Below, in pieces: positions 1 through 11,418 of a DNA stretch of 64,000 nt (position 1 is its first letter; every line of letters starts with the position of its first letter). The DNA comes from Ceratotherium simum simum (lineage: Eukaryota; Chordata; Mammalia; Perissodactyla; Rhinocerotidae): positions 7,095,117 through 7,159,116 of the forward strand of contig NW_004454239.1 of NCBI RefSeq assembly GCF_000283155.1. Direction: 5' to 3'. The notes beneath the pieces are model-generated. The model did no database searches and was not told where the DNA came from. It saw nothing but the letters and a program-made list of their open reading frames with translations. Position numbers and translations under genes: made by a program.

Positions 1-80
1 TCTCTCCCAGGAAACCCATGTTCTTGTGTGCCCAAGCACACGGCCATGCCAACGCAGACATGCACATGTGCACCCAGCTA

Positions 81-101
81 CACACACACACACACACACA
101 C
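81..101. repeat. (CA)n microsatellite
   Basis: About ten uninterrupted CA dinucleotides. This is an ordinary short mammalian microsatellite, likely length-polymorphic. The DNA from here to about 234 is otherwise unique, apart from a degenerate TGAA-rich stretch at 198-228 (repeated gaatgaatga-like units) that resembles a LINE-2 tail. Confidence 0.9.
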
Positions 102-234
102 CCCTCACTGAGAACGCAGATTTTGGCTGTTTTAATTACCGATGTATCCCCCCATCTGGAAAGTGGCTAGGTATACAACGTGCTCTATAAATATTGTTAA
201 TGAATAAGTGAATGAATGAGTGAATGACTAAGAT

Positions 235-455
235 CTCTTCTAACTCCATGCCCTTGTTTGTTTCCTTTGTACACGCAATACTCTTTGAAATCATCCTGTT
301 TACACGTTTGTTTGTTTATAGGTTCGTGGTCCGTCTCCCCTCATCTGAATGTGAGTTTCATCAGAGCAGGGCCCTTGCAGATCCAGGTCCCCTTGGAGTG
401 TCCCCTGCCTGGCCCAGTGCTGGGCACTAGGAAGTTGCAGTGTTTGTTGAATGAC
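235..455 (+). mobile_element. L2 LINE 3' end
   Basis: The order of motifs matches the 3' terminus of L2. A Tgtttgtttatagg segment and a tgtctcccc-like segment come first, then 'tgaatgtgagtttc..agagcagggccc', then 'cccagtgctgggcactaggaag', and finally the tail 'tgtttgttgaatgactga'. It is highly diverged, as expected for an element older than the placental radiation. Only the last roughly 200 bp is present, the usual 5'-truncated state. No coding part remains. Confidence 0.75.
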
Positions 456-984
456 TGAAAGGTGCCTTGTTTCAATCTCTCCCACCTGCCCCACTGCGCC
501 TCTCACACCTTGCCTCCACAGATGAACTTGTAAGGACGATGACCCCCAGCCCCAAGTGTGTTTCCTAAGTCGGCACTTTCTCGCAGTTAGGGCTGAGCCG
601 GGCCTGCCTCCTCACAGGACGATGCCCTGCCCCAAGAAGGGGGCAGAGCTGGTCCACTAACTCGCGTGTTCTCTGGTTTGGGACTGGGCCGGGTTGCTCA
701 GATCTGTCAGGTCCCAGCTGGGCAGGGACCACTGTGCCTGGGTCACTGTGAGCTCCTGTGCAGGAGGACCCCCCATTCCCCTTGGCCTTGGCACCCTGCC
801 CGGCCCTGGGCAGGGAATTAAGCGAGTGCAGGGAAGGAGCACTGGTTGACGACTGGCACAGGAGTGCCCGGTGGGCAGAGAGAAACTCCCAGCTGATTCT
901 GGGCCCCAAGCAGGACCAAAGCCTATGAGGGCTGGGGGACAGGCCACAGCGTCCCTTCACTGTGGCCAGCAGGCTCCCCATTTG
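456..984. other. Unique GC-rich DNA, nothing recognised
   Basis: I see no repeat, RNA or coding homology. The open frames on both strands here lack recognisable domains, and their codon content simply reflects the high GC. Confidence 0.5.
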
Positions 985-1145
985 CCAGTTCTGCTACCCT
1001 GGGCAAGTTACTTCACCTCTCTGATCTTCAGCCCTTCATTTATAAAATGGAGATGATAAGCACGCCCACATCACAGGACTGCTGTAGGGATCTGGTAGGT
1101 GACCCCTGTTGGGTGCCTGGCACTGAGCAAGCCCTGAGTGAGAAC
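985..1145 (+). mobile_element. MIR SINE
   Basis: The central MIR core is clear. 'accctgggcaagttacttcacctc' is followed by 'ttcatttataaaatggagatgataa', then 'tcacaggactgctgtaggga', then 'ggtgcctggcactgagcaag'. This is the standard MIR order in the sense direction. The tRNA-like head is missing or too diverged to see. Confidence 0.85.
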
Positions 1146-2071
1146 TGCTCACACTTACCTGGGCCTCCCCGTGCCAGGCACAGCCGAAGGGCCACACTTA
1201 GCAGCTGCAGAGGGCCCCAGTCTCCTTTTCTGATAACTCTTCCTCCCACAGGAATGGGCATTCAGTAGGTGCTTAGAAAGTGACTCCTGGATGGAAGGGA
1301 GCTATGCAGTATCACATTTTCCCCCTTCCTAGATGCAGGTGGAGGCCGTCTGGGTCTCTGTGAGGGTTCAGGAGTGCAGGGAGCTGCAGGGCAGCACTGG
1401 GGCTGGCAGGAGGCCTCCAAGGTCCCCGGGGTGGTAGCAGGGCGGCGGGGCCAGTGCCAGAACCGGCGGCTGTGACTGGTGGCAGACCCTCCGGTCCCAG
1501 GCTCTCCCACAAAGGCGAGGATTAGCCCTGCTGCCCTGGCCAGCGGCCAGCTCTGGTCATTTCATTTGGCCTACTTAGCGTTGCCCCAGGGGTGCTGGGA
1601 GATGATTCATCACTGTCTGGGGCACCCTCACGCGGAGAGGCTTCCACACAAGAGGGGCTGCGTCCCTGTCAGTCTGTGTGACACGACGGCACCGTCCTGG
1701 CCCTCCCCGCAGGCAGTGACAGCGGGCAGGGTGACACTGGTTTGGGGCGGAGGTGTGCTGGGGTGCTCAGAAAATCGGCAGCAGAGACAGGAGTGTGTGC
1801 GCTCTTCTGGTGCATGGCTCACTCGCCCGGCCGGGGGGGCCATGGTCACATCTGTGCCGAGCCACTCGCGGGTAATGCTCCCCACCATCTCCTCAGTGTT
1901 CTCCCCGCTGTCTCCGGCCACCTAGAGAGGCAGGACGGTGAAGGAGGAAGAGCTGGGCAAGAGAAGCCTGGTCTCTGTCAGTTCAGGCCTTTGACAGCTC
2001 AGAGCTTCCCAGAATCTGAGAGCCCAGAGGGCTGTAGACGCCCTTTGTACAGTACAGAGGGCGTGAGAGTC
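1146..2071. other. Unique GC-rich DNA, nothing recognised
   Basis: A short phrase at about 1249-1280 (gggcattcagtaggtgctta) looks like a remnant L2 or MIR tail. The rest has no recognisable homology. Several overlapping open frames exist on both strands at 1479-1925, with no domain or splice context that would support a gene. Confidence 0.45.
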
Positions 2072-2190
2072 ATTATTTAAGGGAGAAGCACAGCCCAGAG
2101 AAGTCAAGTAACCTGTCTAAGGTCACACAGCACAATGGAGGCAGGACTAGAACCCAGTTCTCTTGTCTGCCAGCCTAAAGCCTTTGTGCA
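2072..2190 (-). mobile_element. MIR SINE (antisense)
   Basis: The reverse complement of the MIR core is present. 'cccagagaagtcaagtaacctg' is followed by 'aaggtcacacagc', 'ggaggcaggactagaacccag' and a distal 'cagcctaaagcc' segment. These are the hallmarks of MIR read on the opposite strand. Confidence 0.85.
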
Positions 2191-2499
2191 CACGTCGCTC
2201 TGCCACCTGGGACACAACAATCTACCCCCAGAAGCACAGACTGGTCAGAAGAGCCTAGAGAGAGTTGGACGAGGGAGGGGCCAAGGGCTCCCAGGCCCAT
2301 CCCCCAGAAGGCTCAGGCAGGAACCCCACCAAAATAAAAGTGGTAGGTGAGCCTCCACTACTTTGGGGCCCAATGCCTCCACGTACTACCACCAGTCTGA
2401 TTATTTTGCTTTTCTTCCTACATTTCTGGAGTTTGCCTGATTCTTTAAACATCCACGGGCCCAGTTTAGCAAAAGAGGAATGCGGGGTGTGGGAGGTGA
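2191..2499. other. Unique DNA upstream of the CpG island
   Basis: No repeat or gene is recognised. The sequence is moderately GC-rich and grades into the CpG island. Confidence 0.4.
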
Positions 2500-2800
2500 A
2501 GGCGAGGCCCCCTGCCCGGGAGCAGAGCTGCCCGGGCCCCCAGAGGCGGGGCGCGCCCCCGGCGCGCTCAGCCTCACCTGCCCGTCTGCGCGGGTCACCG
2601 AGACACACCTGCGTTTCTCCGTCAGGCTCACGCTGGGGGAGCACCCCCCCCTGCCATGAAGGAGCCCAGTCCCCCTTCCGGCGCCCCGCGGGGCCGTGAC
2701 CGGCCTCGGGAGCGGGGGCCGCAGAGCCCGCCTCAAAATGGCGCAGCCCCCCGGAACTCGGAAATCGGGATCCACTCCTCGCCGCGCCTCCTTGCCAACA
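2500..2800. promoter_or_regulatory. Small CpG island with Sp1- and YY1-type sites
   Basis: By hand count this 300-bp stretch carries about 32 CpGs at roughly 70% GC, so the observed/expected CpG ratio is near 0.85. Most of the window is strongly CpG-depleted. It contains a classical GC box (gaggcggggcg, near 2543-2553), GCGCGCC-type runs, and an AAAATGGCG core at 2735-2743 that matches the YY1 consensus. These are typical of unmethylated promoter-type DNA in mammals. No coding exon is recognised on either side, so it could be an orphan CpG island, an alternative first exon or the promoter of a noncoding RNA. Direction cannot be decided from sequence, although the YY1 core reads on the plus strand. 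Confidence 0.65.
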
Positions 2801-3644
2801 CGCAGCCTATGCCAGCTTTCTCACAAACGAACAGCTTGTATCCCCATGAAAATCAATGGATGGAACAAATTGTATTAAATTATGTAAAATGATACTAAAG
2901 AGCACATTCTACCAGTGAAAAGAAAAAAAAATAACCCCCCAGAAAATCTTATTTTAATAAATCTGGCAAAATTGTAGAAGACAATTAGGAGGAAAAAATG
3001 CTAAATTTTGATGACACTTAAAGACACATCTCTCGGCCATAAGGAGAGACGCAGGATTTATCCCCTCGTAGGTCAGGCGTAATTCTTCTGTGTCTGACAC
3101 CTGCGAGTTCGTTAGCGCCCCCACGCACCCGCCGGAGGTGTCTCCAGCCTCAGCCTGGCTCCCTGCAGTGCAGGCGGCCTGCACCGGGCAGCGGGACCAG
3201 CAAGCATTGTTTGGAACCAAATTTCCTTCCCTCTCACATCAATTTTGTTTTTCTTGGTAAATAACTGTAATTAGCATTGAACTTGCAATATAACCTCTTG
3301 CCTATATGCGGAAAAAATCATTTAAAAATATTTTAGCCACTTCCATCCTTTCAGTTCCCTCGCACAGCTGCCATTTAAAAAAAAATCCAGAATGTCCTAA
3401 GACATGGTGTTTAATAGGTCAGGAGACCCTTCTCAGCCCCGACTCCCAGCCCCAGAAGGGCCGTGTCACTCGCCAACACGGGGCTGTTGCATGCCTGCAT
3501 TGCACAGAAACCAAAAGAACACACAACATGTCGGGGCCAGCGCCTGTTTCTGTCTAGAAAGAGTTTAAACTGACTTGGGCGCTCCCTAAGTGAGGCACAG
3601 TGGGGAGAGGGTGATTTGGGATCTTGTTCCCCTCGCCTCTCAGC
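2801..3644. other. Unique AT-rich DNA flanking the CpG island
   Basis: The composition changes abruptly from the CpG island to AT-rich sequence (2860-3010, including an A-run near 2920). No known repeat is recognised, so this may be constrained noncoding DNA, but nothing specific supports that. Confidence 0.35.
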
Positions 3645-3850
3645 TGTGTGACAACATTTTAAACCTGCCTGAGACTGTTTGCTTTCCTGCAAGGTGGGTA
3701 CACGAATGCCAGTCTTGCCCAATTCTTGTGAGGATTGAGGTAAGTCAAATAATATCAAACCTCATCACAATTCTTGGCACAAATCAAGTATCTCGTAAAT
3801 GGCTGCTTCTACTGTTTACAAATAATACTTGTTATAATATTAGTGTAATA
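3645..3850 (+). mobile_element. MIR SINE, diverged
   Basis: 'agctgtgtgacaacattttaaacctgcctgag' gives the MIR core. 'gcaaggtgggtacacgaatgcc' follows, then 'ttcttgtgaggattgaggtaag', then 'aattcttggcacaaatcaagtatctcgtaaatg'. The ataataatac-like end fits the AT-rich MIR 3' tail. Confidence 0.75.
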
Positions 3851-4984
3851 TATAGTATATAATAGTCTAATTCTTCTGTTTATAATAATAATTTTCTAAT
3901 TGTTGATGACAATAACGATCATTTCTCCTGGCTGTGACAATAACAGGGCCAGCACAGTTATCTGACTTTCATTTTAGACCCGGTTTGGAAAGGTGTCATC
4001 AGTTGGGAAACTCAAACACATGATTTCTGGGCTCAGATGCTCCTGTGCGTCCTTTGGTCACGTGAGTAATGACTCCCTGGCCCTGGGCTAGCCCAGCGGG
4101 TCATCCTCTGAGGGCCATGCCAGTCCCTCATCACGTGCTGGGGAGCTCACCTGTGCCCAGTCACCTGGGCTCACCTGGGGCCCAGCCTGAGTGCTGGCCT
4201 CAGTCCGAGTCCTCACCCTGGGCTCCTTGGGCCTGGCTGCTTTCCTGGCATTCAGAGGATGGACCCAGATGGCTGGGCCCCAGTTAGCTCTTCTCCTTAG
4301 CAAACCCATAATTCTGTACTTCCTCAGTGCTAAGACTCACAGACATAGTATTTAAAATTGAACAAGTCTGAAATAATAATGCATCTTATAATAGATATTG
4401 GGCTTTTTTTGTTTGTTTTCTCCCAAAAGATGGCCCATTATAGAGTGGATAGTATCTCAAAGTTAAGAATAATGAGAATGCATGAGAAGAAGAATGCTAC
4501 CACCCAGGAGCCATCACCACATGTGCTAAGTGCTTCCCCAGCCCTATGGGATCACTGGGGCTTTGGATCAGACTCCCAGGCGAGGTGGACGGAGGACCTG
4601 AGGTGCAGGGCAGGCCCTAGACTCCAGGAGCGGGCACAGGACTCACAGTGGGAACGGAGACAGAGGCCGGGAGCTTACAGAGACCATCCACTGGGAAGGC
4701 TGGTGTGCCTGGCTGAGAAAACAGGTGGGAACTGGAGGAGGCCAACTCCGAGTGCCAAGCTGGACCCTCGCTCCTGACTGCCCTGCTCCCGTAGGGCTCC
4801 CACGGCACACTCCAGACTGCAGCACACCCCCAGCATCTCCAGTCAAGTCCTGAACCTATTTGAGGCGTCTTACAAAGTGGGGACAGGGCAGGTCACAGAC
4901 AGCAGTTGTGACCACAGGCCTGTCTCACTCCGAAGACCTGTTCCCAGAGCCACACACCCTCTCCCACCCATAAAACACGGGATT
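3851..4984. other. Unique DNA, nothing recognised
   Basis: The sequence is AT-rich to about 3930 and again at 4290-4500, and GC-rich elsewhere. A 139-codon open frame at 4358-4777 (+) has no recognisable domain and changes from AT-rich to GC-rich codons midway, which argues against a real exon. Confidence 0.45.
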
Positions 4985-5860
4985 CCGGGGTCGGCTTGCT
5001 CATCATGCACTTATACAGCATGCGCTGACGACCCCCCAGTGCCAGGCGCTGTTCGTAGTGCTGGAGGTCCTGCTACAGACAAATTGGACAGTGCCCCTGC
5101 CATCATGGAGCGGCGTTCTAGTCAGAGCACAGCAAGAGTGGATGTGTAATGTGCAGGCCCTGGAGGGCAGTAAGGAATTCTAGGAGGGGGGAGTGGTTCA
5201 GGTTCCTAATAGGGGCTCAGGGAAGGCCTCACTGGGAGCCCACAGTTAAGTAAAGACCTAAGGAAGTGAGGGATCAAACCATGCAGTTATATGCAGTGAG
5301 AATGTGGCAGAGGATACAGCCGGTGCAAAGGCCCTGAGGTGGAAGCCTGACTGGCCTGAGCACAACAACAAGGCCAGAGTGGCCGGAGCAGACTAAGTGA
5401 GGCGGGGAGTAGTGAGCTGGTAATACAAGGAGTCGGGTGTGACAGTGGGCCAGCGGTGTCCTGCCGGCCACAGCTTTGACTCCGAGTGACACAGAAGCCC
5501 CTGAAGATTTGAACACAGTAGTGACAAGTCTGAGGTAACATGGTAGGAGAATCACTCTGGCCAACATGGTGGGACTAGAATGTAGGGAGGGGGCAGAAGC
5601 GGGGAGACCCGCCGGGCGGCTGTTGATAATCCACAGGAGAGGCGACGCTGGTCTGACCCGCACGGCCACAGTGTGGGTGGGGAGAAGGGAACCGATACCT
5701 TTCTGGATGTATTTTGAAGGTAGAGTCTACAAAGTTGCAGACAGAATGGATGTGGGGTGGGGTCCCAGACAAAGAGAGGGGTCAAAAACAACAGCAAGAC
5801 TTCTGGAAGGATGGAGTCGCTGTGACAGAGACAGGCGGAGCAGGCTCCAGGTGAGAAGGG
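4985..5860 (+). repeat. Ancient mammalian interspersed repeat, about 0.9 kb
   Basis: I recognise a high-copy old mammalian repeat whose phrases occur in the standard order. They are 'agtgccaggcgctgttc', 'gggaaggcctcactgggag', 'ggtgcaaaggccctgaggtgg', 'aaggccagagtggccggagcag', 'gaatcactctggccaacatgg', 'ggcagaagcggggagacc', 'tggatgtattttgaaggtagag' and 'ctggaaggatggagtcgctgt'. I am not certain of the family name; a LINE-derived sequence is the likeliest class. It is one of the longest continuous copies in the window. No open frame in it is meaningful. Confidence 0.7.
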
Positions 5861-6589
5861 GCACGAGGTGCTCTGCCCTGGGGCGTGCGTGGAGGTGGGG
5901 AAGGCAGAGGCATTTGGGGCCCTGAAGTCACAGCAGGGCAGTGAGGGCCCGTCGGGGCCAGCAGAGGAGCTGAGGTCCGCTGGAGATTTGCTCAGAAAAG
6001 CAAGGCAAAAGTACCACTCTGGTTTGCTCACCCTCCCGCCCCACCCGTCCTGGACAACAGGCCTCCCCTGCAGCCTGCTGTTTCTTCCTGCAGCGCAGCC
6101 TCAGCCCCCCGGCCTCCTCCTCGCCGGCGTCTCCCGACAGCCCCCCCAGTGACGCCTGGCAGCCAGGCCTCCAGCCCACAGCAGCGTAGCGGGTAAAACA
6201 ACAGACATAAAAATCTCCCCCAAACAGTCTGAAAATACAAGGTGTAAAGCTCTGCATCCCAAAAAAGCTTCCCGCCGGAGGAACTATTTTTAAAAAGACT
6301 TCTAAGAGGTGTGAACATGAAGCTGTCTATTCTGTTTCTGCGGCAAGGTACCAGATCATAGGTTTTCTAACAACGACACAGAGTGGCCACTTCTGGCCCC
6401 CGTGGGCAGGGCCGCTCGTGGCCCCGAGCCAGGCGTGCCCCGGGGGGAAACGATGGAGCTCTGTGCGTTAGGCTGCCCGAACAATCGGAGGGAAAATTGA
6501 ACGCTCCTGAACACTGTTGGTTCATAGAATCGGAATTAAGCTTGAACTTTGCTGATGTCTCTGAGATTTTGTTCCCTCTGAACACCATT
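5861..6589. other. Unique GC-rich DNA, nothing recognised
   Basis: No repeat or coding homology is seen. It lies between the ancient repeat and an AT-rich candidate regulatory block. Confidence 0.4.
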
Positions 6590-7830
6590 TAAATCTGCAT
6601 TATTAGCCCCCTTCTTTGGGAAAGTACAGCTGCTGCTGTACTTACAGCTTTTATATACAGCAAATTGCCAAAAACACCCAAATACATAACAGGGAATCTA
6701 TTCTTCCCGTCTGCCTAAGGGTCAGTTGAAAGCCAACGGAAATAACTAACTCTCTCACTTGCGTCCGCAGGAGAAATGGGCCGTTCAAGCCGCGAAGTTC
6801 CTGGTAAGCTGGTTTTGGTGACTAAAGATTTCCCTCTAAATGCAGAAGATGGACACTTATTTTTAATCTTCTGTTGGAGGAGCGTGGATAGCAATTGAAG
6901 GGCACTGCACACTGTCTGGGGGACTGCTTCAATTTAAAACAAATTAATCAAGGAGCAGAGCCGCGAGGGGAGCGGATCTGACTGGAGAGGAAGACCTGGG
7001 AGCACAGGTGGTGTCGGGTGAGGCTGCGAGGGTCCCACCGGGGTCCCCCGTCCACCCCGCCTCGGAGCCGGCACTCCCACCGCCGACCACTCTGCACCCC
7101 GGCTTCGTGTCTGCCCTAACTCTGCGTGCTGTCAGGTTTAAAACAAAAACATAGTTGCATTATCACGCTGAATTATGGCCGGCGGTTGTAAAGATATTGT
7201 TTTTAGGTCTGGCGCTTAGAGGCCGCCCTGGATAGCTTTCAAAGAAAATGGAGCTCTCTCGGGCTCAGATTTCATCTCATATGGACTGTTTGATGAGTCT
7301 GGAGAGGGAAAGGATACTCGATTTCGGCCCCTGAGTGCCCCCACTGAGGAGCGGGGCTCTGCACACCCCGCTCAGAACACGGAGAGACTGAGCGTGGCCC
7401 CTGAAGCCTCCTCCTGAAAGTCTGGGATGCAAGGCCTACCACGGTTTGTGCCTGGAGGTCCGTTCCCCCAGAAAGGCCTTAGAATCATCTGTAAGGTTCT
7501 CTGAAGAAAATAATCTAATTAAATCTAGCTGTTTCATTCTTGGTGAAAATTTAGCTTTTTAATCCAGGATCTCAACTCTCCTAAACTTATTCTCCTGCCC
7601 TCCCCCACCCAACAAGTCTGTTAGATGCTGTTCTTCAAACCTGAACTAAAAATAGTTTGGAAAGACAAACGTGATATTCTAAATGTCAGCTCGGAAGACT
7701 ATAGGAGCAGCTATTTTCTATTTATCACAAATATTGTCTGATGCTACGTGTCTAAAGAATACTCTTGATTAGAAAGGCCCTTCCTTTTGTTCGGTGCTTC
7801 TAAAAATATAGAGACTATCATAAAAAAATA
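6590..7830. promoter_or_regulatory. Candidate conserved noncoding block
   Basis: About 1.2 kb without recognisable transposon sequence, in which AT-rich tracts alternate with a CpG-bearing patch (about 6958-7110, roughly 14 CpGs). It contains a homeodomain-type core (CTAATTAAAT at 7515-7524) within other TAAT cores (for example near 7511). Repeat-free AT-rich blocks of this kind often prove to be conserved enhancers. That is inference from composition only; no alignment was possible. Confidence 0.3.
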
Positions 7831-8795
7831 AATAAAATGGGAAAGGTGACACAAATCTTTCCCATCAGACTTTTTAATTTTTTTTTTTTTGCCAGAATTG
7901 GGGTAGCACATTATGATGAGGATTCAAAAAGAATAATTAAAGTTCTACACGGACACAGATCTGCCTCAGGGAGGACCTTTTATGTTGTTTTGCATTTCGT
8001 GTGTCATTCAAAAGGTTTGCAACTGGGAAATGATGTTGAACTAAAATCAGACAAGAACACATTGACTGAAATTATACCCTGTCCAATGAGTTGACACCCC
8101 TTTAGACAGCTCACCACGATGGCTCTGGAGCCACCACTGCTCTCCGTGTGGGTGACATTTAGACTCCGCACACGGCACAAGCAAGAAGCAGTCTCAGAGT
8201 GGGGAGTGTGCACACAGACCCCAGGATGGCAGAGGGCACAGCAGAGGATCACCTGGCACCTGCAAGACTTCCGTTCACTGGCTGCAACCGGGAGTTACAA
8301 TCAAGCAGCCCCACTGGCCAGGCTGGGACCCCATGTGCTTTGGTTTTGACTCACGTAGTGTTGGGGTTTTTTGGTTAATATTTGAGCCAACATTTAGCAA
8401 TAATGAAGTTTCACATAAAGATCCAGATGTCTGGCTTCATTTTAAAAACTGGCAGCTGTGGCAACCCTGGCCCAGCTCTCCCTATGGTGACACTGTAGGA
8501 GCAGAGTGGAGGATGCTTCTGTGTGCAGGGCATTCACTCTCCAGTGTTTCACAGTCCCTACCACTCCACTGAAACTGAGTGTCAGCCAGCGTTTTTCCTT
8601 GCACTTGCAGTGTTCTTTTTATTATAATAAAGAAACATTTCTGGGTATCTATATTGTTACTAAAAGAAAAGATAGATGTGAGGCAGCATGCTTCAAGTAA
8701 GACACAACAAAGAACTCTTCTTTGTGAAAGTGAAGAATATGCCAATAGGTCTATGTGTAAATATCAAGCCCATGTCACTCAGTGATGTCACTTGC
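7831..8795. other. Unique DNA, nothing recognised
   Basis: No repeat, RNA or coding similarity is recognised. A short T-run lies at 7879-7890. Confidence 0.4.
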
Positions 8796-8799
8796 CTGG

Positions 8800-9060
8800 C
8801 ACCTCTGGGCATTTATTCATTCTACAAACATTTACTGAGCACTACTATGTGCCAGGCCCTGCTCTAGGTACCAGCCACACATTACCTGGCAAAGGGAATA
8901 AATATTTCTGCCCCTGTGGAGCCTGCCTTCCTGCAGGGAAGAGCAGGAAACTAAAAAAATACATAGACCTGAGAAATAAAGTATTCACACGTATGCTAGA
9001 GAATGAATAATACTATAGGGAAGAAACGGGGCAGGAGAAAGAACCCGGGGAGAGTCTGGA
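8800..9060 (+). repeat. Ancient repeat fragment (same family type as 4985-5860)
   Basis: It starts with 'atttattcattctacaaacatttactgagc', then 'ctatgtgccaggccctgctctaggtacc', then 'ctgcccctgtggagcc'. This is the head of the common old repeat also seen at 4985, 24245 and 40315. The 3' boundary is vague. Confidence 0.6.
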
Positions 9061-9229
9061 AGGGGCAGCAGCTTTGCACATGCGCATGAGTTTGTGAGCT
9101 CTGGGCTTTGCTGAGTCTGCCTTTGCCACCCCACATGATCTGCACCTGCAGAGTCTTCCCTGACTGCCTTACCCCACACGGACCTCTCCCCAGTCTGGGA
9201 GACAACGTCACTGACTACAGGCCATGCAC

Positions 9230-9460
9230 ACATGGTTCATTGGTTCCCATGAACACACAGTGAGCTGCTTCAGGGACTTGGTCCTCCGCTTGGCACAATG
9301 GGGTAAGCAGGGTCCCTGCCCCCAAGAAGCTGAATCTAATTTGGGGGTGAGGCAAGTGCATCCGTTACTCTCATGGTAAGTGGAAAATTCTGAGCATCAT
9401 AAAAGAGGTAGAGAACAAGTGGCATCTGAAGGGCAGAGGAGAAGGCATTACCTGCAGCCA
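9230..9460 (+). repeat. Possible second ancient-repeat fragment
   Basis: 'gcagggtccctgcccccaagaagctgaatctaa' and the following 'agaggtagagaacaagtggc' loosely follow the order of the same old repeat. The match is weak and the boundaries are uncertain. Confidence 0.35.
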
Positions 9461-10536
9461 GGGAGTGAGGGGAGCAGTGGTGTGTGCACCGATGGTCTGC
9501 CCACCTCTTCACTGCTCCTCTCAGAACCTGCCCCTGGCTCCCACGCCTACAAGATGCAATCAAGGCTCCTCATTCTGCATTCAAGGCCTCAGCCTCTTTC
9601 CAACCCAATTTCCCCAATTCCATTTCCTCCAGTCACTTCCTTCAGCAAATGCCTTGGCTAATGCTGACACTAGAAAAAGGCATCAGAAACACAACTACCA
9701 AAAAAAAGGAATAGTGAATACGTATCAAGAGAGAACTTTCTCCAGGAGAGGACAGGGATGTGTCATGCAGTGATGCTCAACTTCATATACAATAAAGGAA
9801 ATAGACGATCTTGGAAACAGACCATAAAAAAGAGATACAAAGAATCAAAATGTAGATGATCAAACAGGAGAACAACTCAGAAAGGAATGGGAGGAAAAAT
9901 TAAAGCCACTTTCCACAATAAAATATAAAAGAAAGCCACTTTTTAAAGATAAATGTCCCATTTGAAGCAGAATAAATTGAATAGACACTGCTGACAACAT
10001 AGAGATATGGAAGATGGACTTGAGAAAATCAAGCAAAATAAAGTTTAAAAATCCAAGAACTAAAATTAGTGGAAAAAAAATAATAGGCGAGACAGAGGAA
10101 ATTTACTATACATATAACTGGTGTATGTGAAGAAAAGAATATTTTAAAGTAACCAAAAAAAATCAAGGATATAGCAAAAGAAAACTGTCCTCACATAAAG
10201 GATGCAGTCTTTGGATTGAAACAGCACACTGAGTCGTAGGAAACTCTGATGCTTTAAAAAAAAGAACCCTACAGATTTCATATTAAAACATCAAAAAATG
10301 AATAAACAAACAAATAAGCAAACAAAAAATAAATCAACAAAAGGTTTGAGAATATTATTAATAGATATAAAGGTAACTACTAGAATATTTAAAACATGAC
10401 TTTTCCGTACTCTTGGTGGAAAAATACACACAAGCACACACATAACAGAATAAAGAAAGCCCAGATAATATAGCAAAATAGGAAACAAGACAGAAGAAAA
10501 CTTAAAGCAAAATCACAATATAAGAACCAAATATAT

Positions 10537-10791
10537 ATATATATTTTGTGTGTGTGTGTGTGAGGAGACTTGGCCATGAGCTAACATCCATTGCCAATCC
10601 TCTTCTTTTTGCTGAGAAAGATTGGCCCTTGGCTAACATCTGAGCCCATCTTCCTCTACGTTATATAGGACATCGCCACAGCATGGCTTGATGAGTGGTG
10701 AGCTGGTCTGTGCCCGGGATCTGAACCTGCAAACCCCAGGTCGCCAAAGTGAAGCACGTGAACTTAACCACTGCACCACCAGGCCAGCTCC
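10537..10791 (-). mobile_element. ERE tRNA-derived SINE, inside L1
   Basis: Read on the minus strand it has the ERE head with A box (cagtggttaagtt) and a diverged B box, then 'agcatggcttgatgag' (as complement) and two copies of the 3' module around 'ggctaacatc..cccatcttcctc'. A TG/T-rich block marks the tail at the left end. It is flanked by a 12-bp direct duplication, AACCAAATATAT, at 10525-10536 and 10792-10803. It interrupts the L1, so it is younger. The adjacent AT and GT runs (10531-10562) partly belong to the tail. Confidence 0.93.
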
Positions 10792-11167
10792 AACCAAATA
10801 TATTTTTTACATCAGTGAGTATAAGTGGGTTAATCTTACCTATTAAAAGAAAACATACTTACATTAGAATGATAAAAGTAAAACAAAATGTTACACTGTA
10901 TATGTGACTGATCTATGCCAAAGTGACTCAAAGATTAAAATTATGATGATTAGCAAAGTCATAACATGAACACATAATATAAAATAAAGTAGGGTTTTGA
11001 TAATTTTATGCGTAAGTTTAAATTTAAGGCAGAAGTATTTAATCAGACCGAGAGAGACACTTCATAATGGTCAATTGAATAAGACACAATGATCTAACTG
11101 GGTCATTGTACACCAAAAAATTCACAAAGCAAAAAACAAAACAAAAGAACCAAAAAGCATTTTTTAA

Positions 11168-11418
11168 TGTATTTTTTTGTGTGTCTGAGGAAGAACAGCC
11201 CTGAGCCAACATCCAATGCCAATCCCCCTCATTTTTGCTGAGGAAGACTGGCCCTGGGCTAACATCCGTGCCCATCTTCCTCTACCCTACATGGGACGCC
11301 GCCACAGCCTGGCTTAACAAGCGTTGCGCCTGTGCGCGCCCAGGATCCGAACCGGTGAACCCCGGGCCACCGCAGCGGAGCGCGCGCACTTAACCACTTG
11401 CGCCACCGGTCCAGCTCT
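11168..11418 (-). mobile_element. ERE tRNA-derived SINE, inside L1
   Basis: The minus-strand copy still carries several CpGs in the head (gcgcgcgcacttaaccacttgcgcc on the plus strand). It has both 3' modules (gccaacatccaatgccaatcc; gggctaacatccgtgcccatc). A GCATTTTT-type duplication flanks it (11158-11167 and 11419-11430, differing in T-run length). Retained CpGs suggest it is younger than the copy at 10537. Confidence 0.93.
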
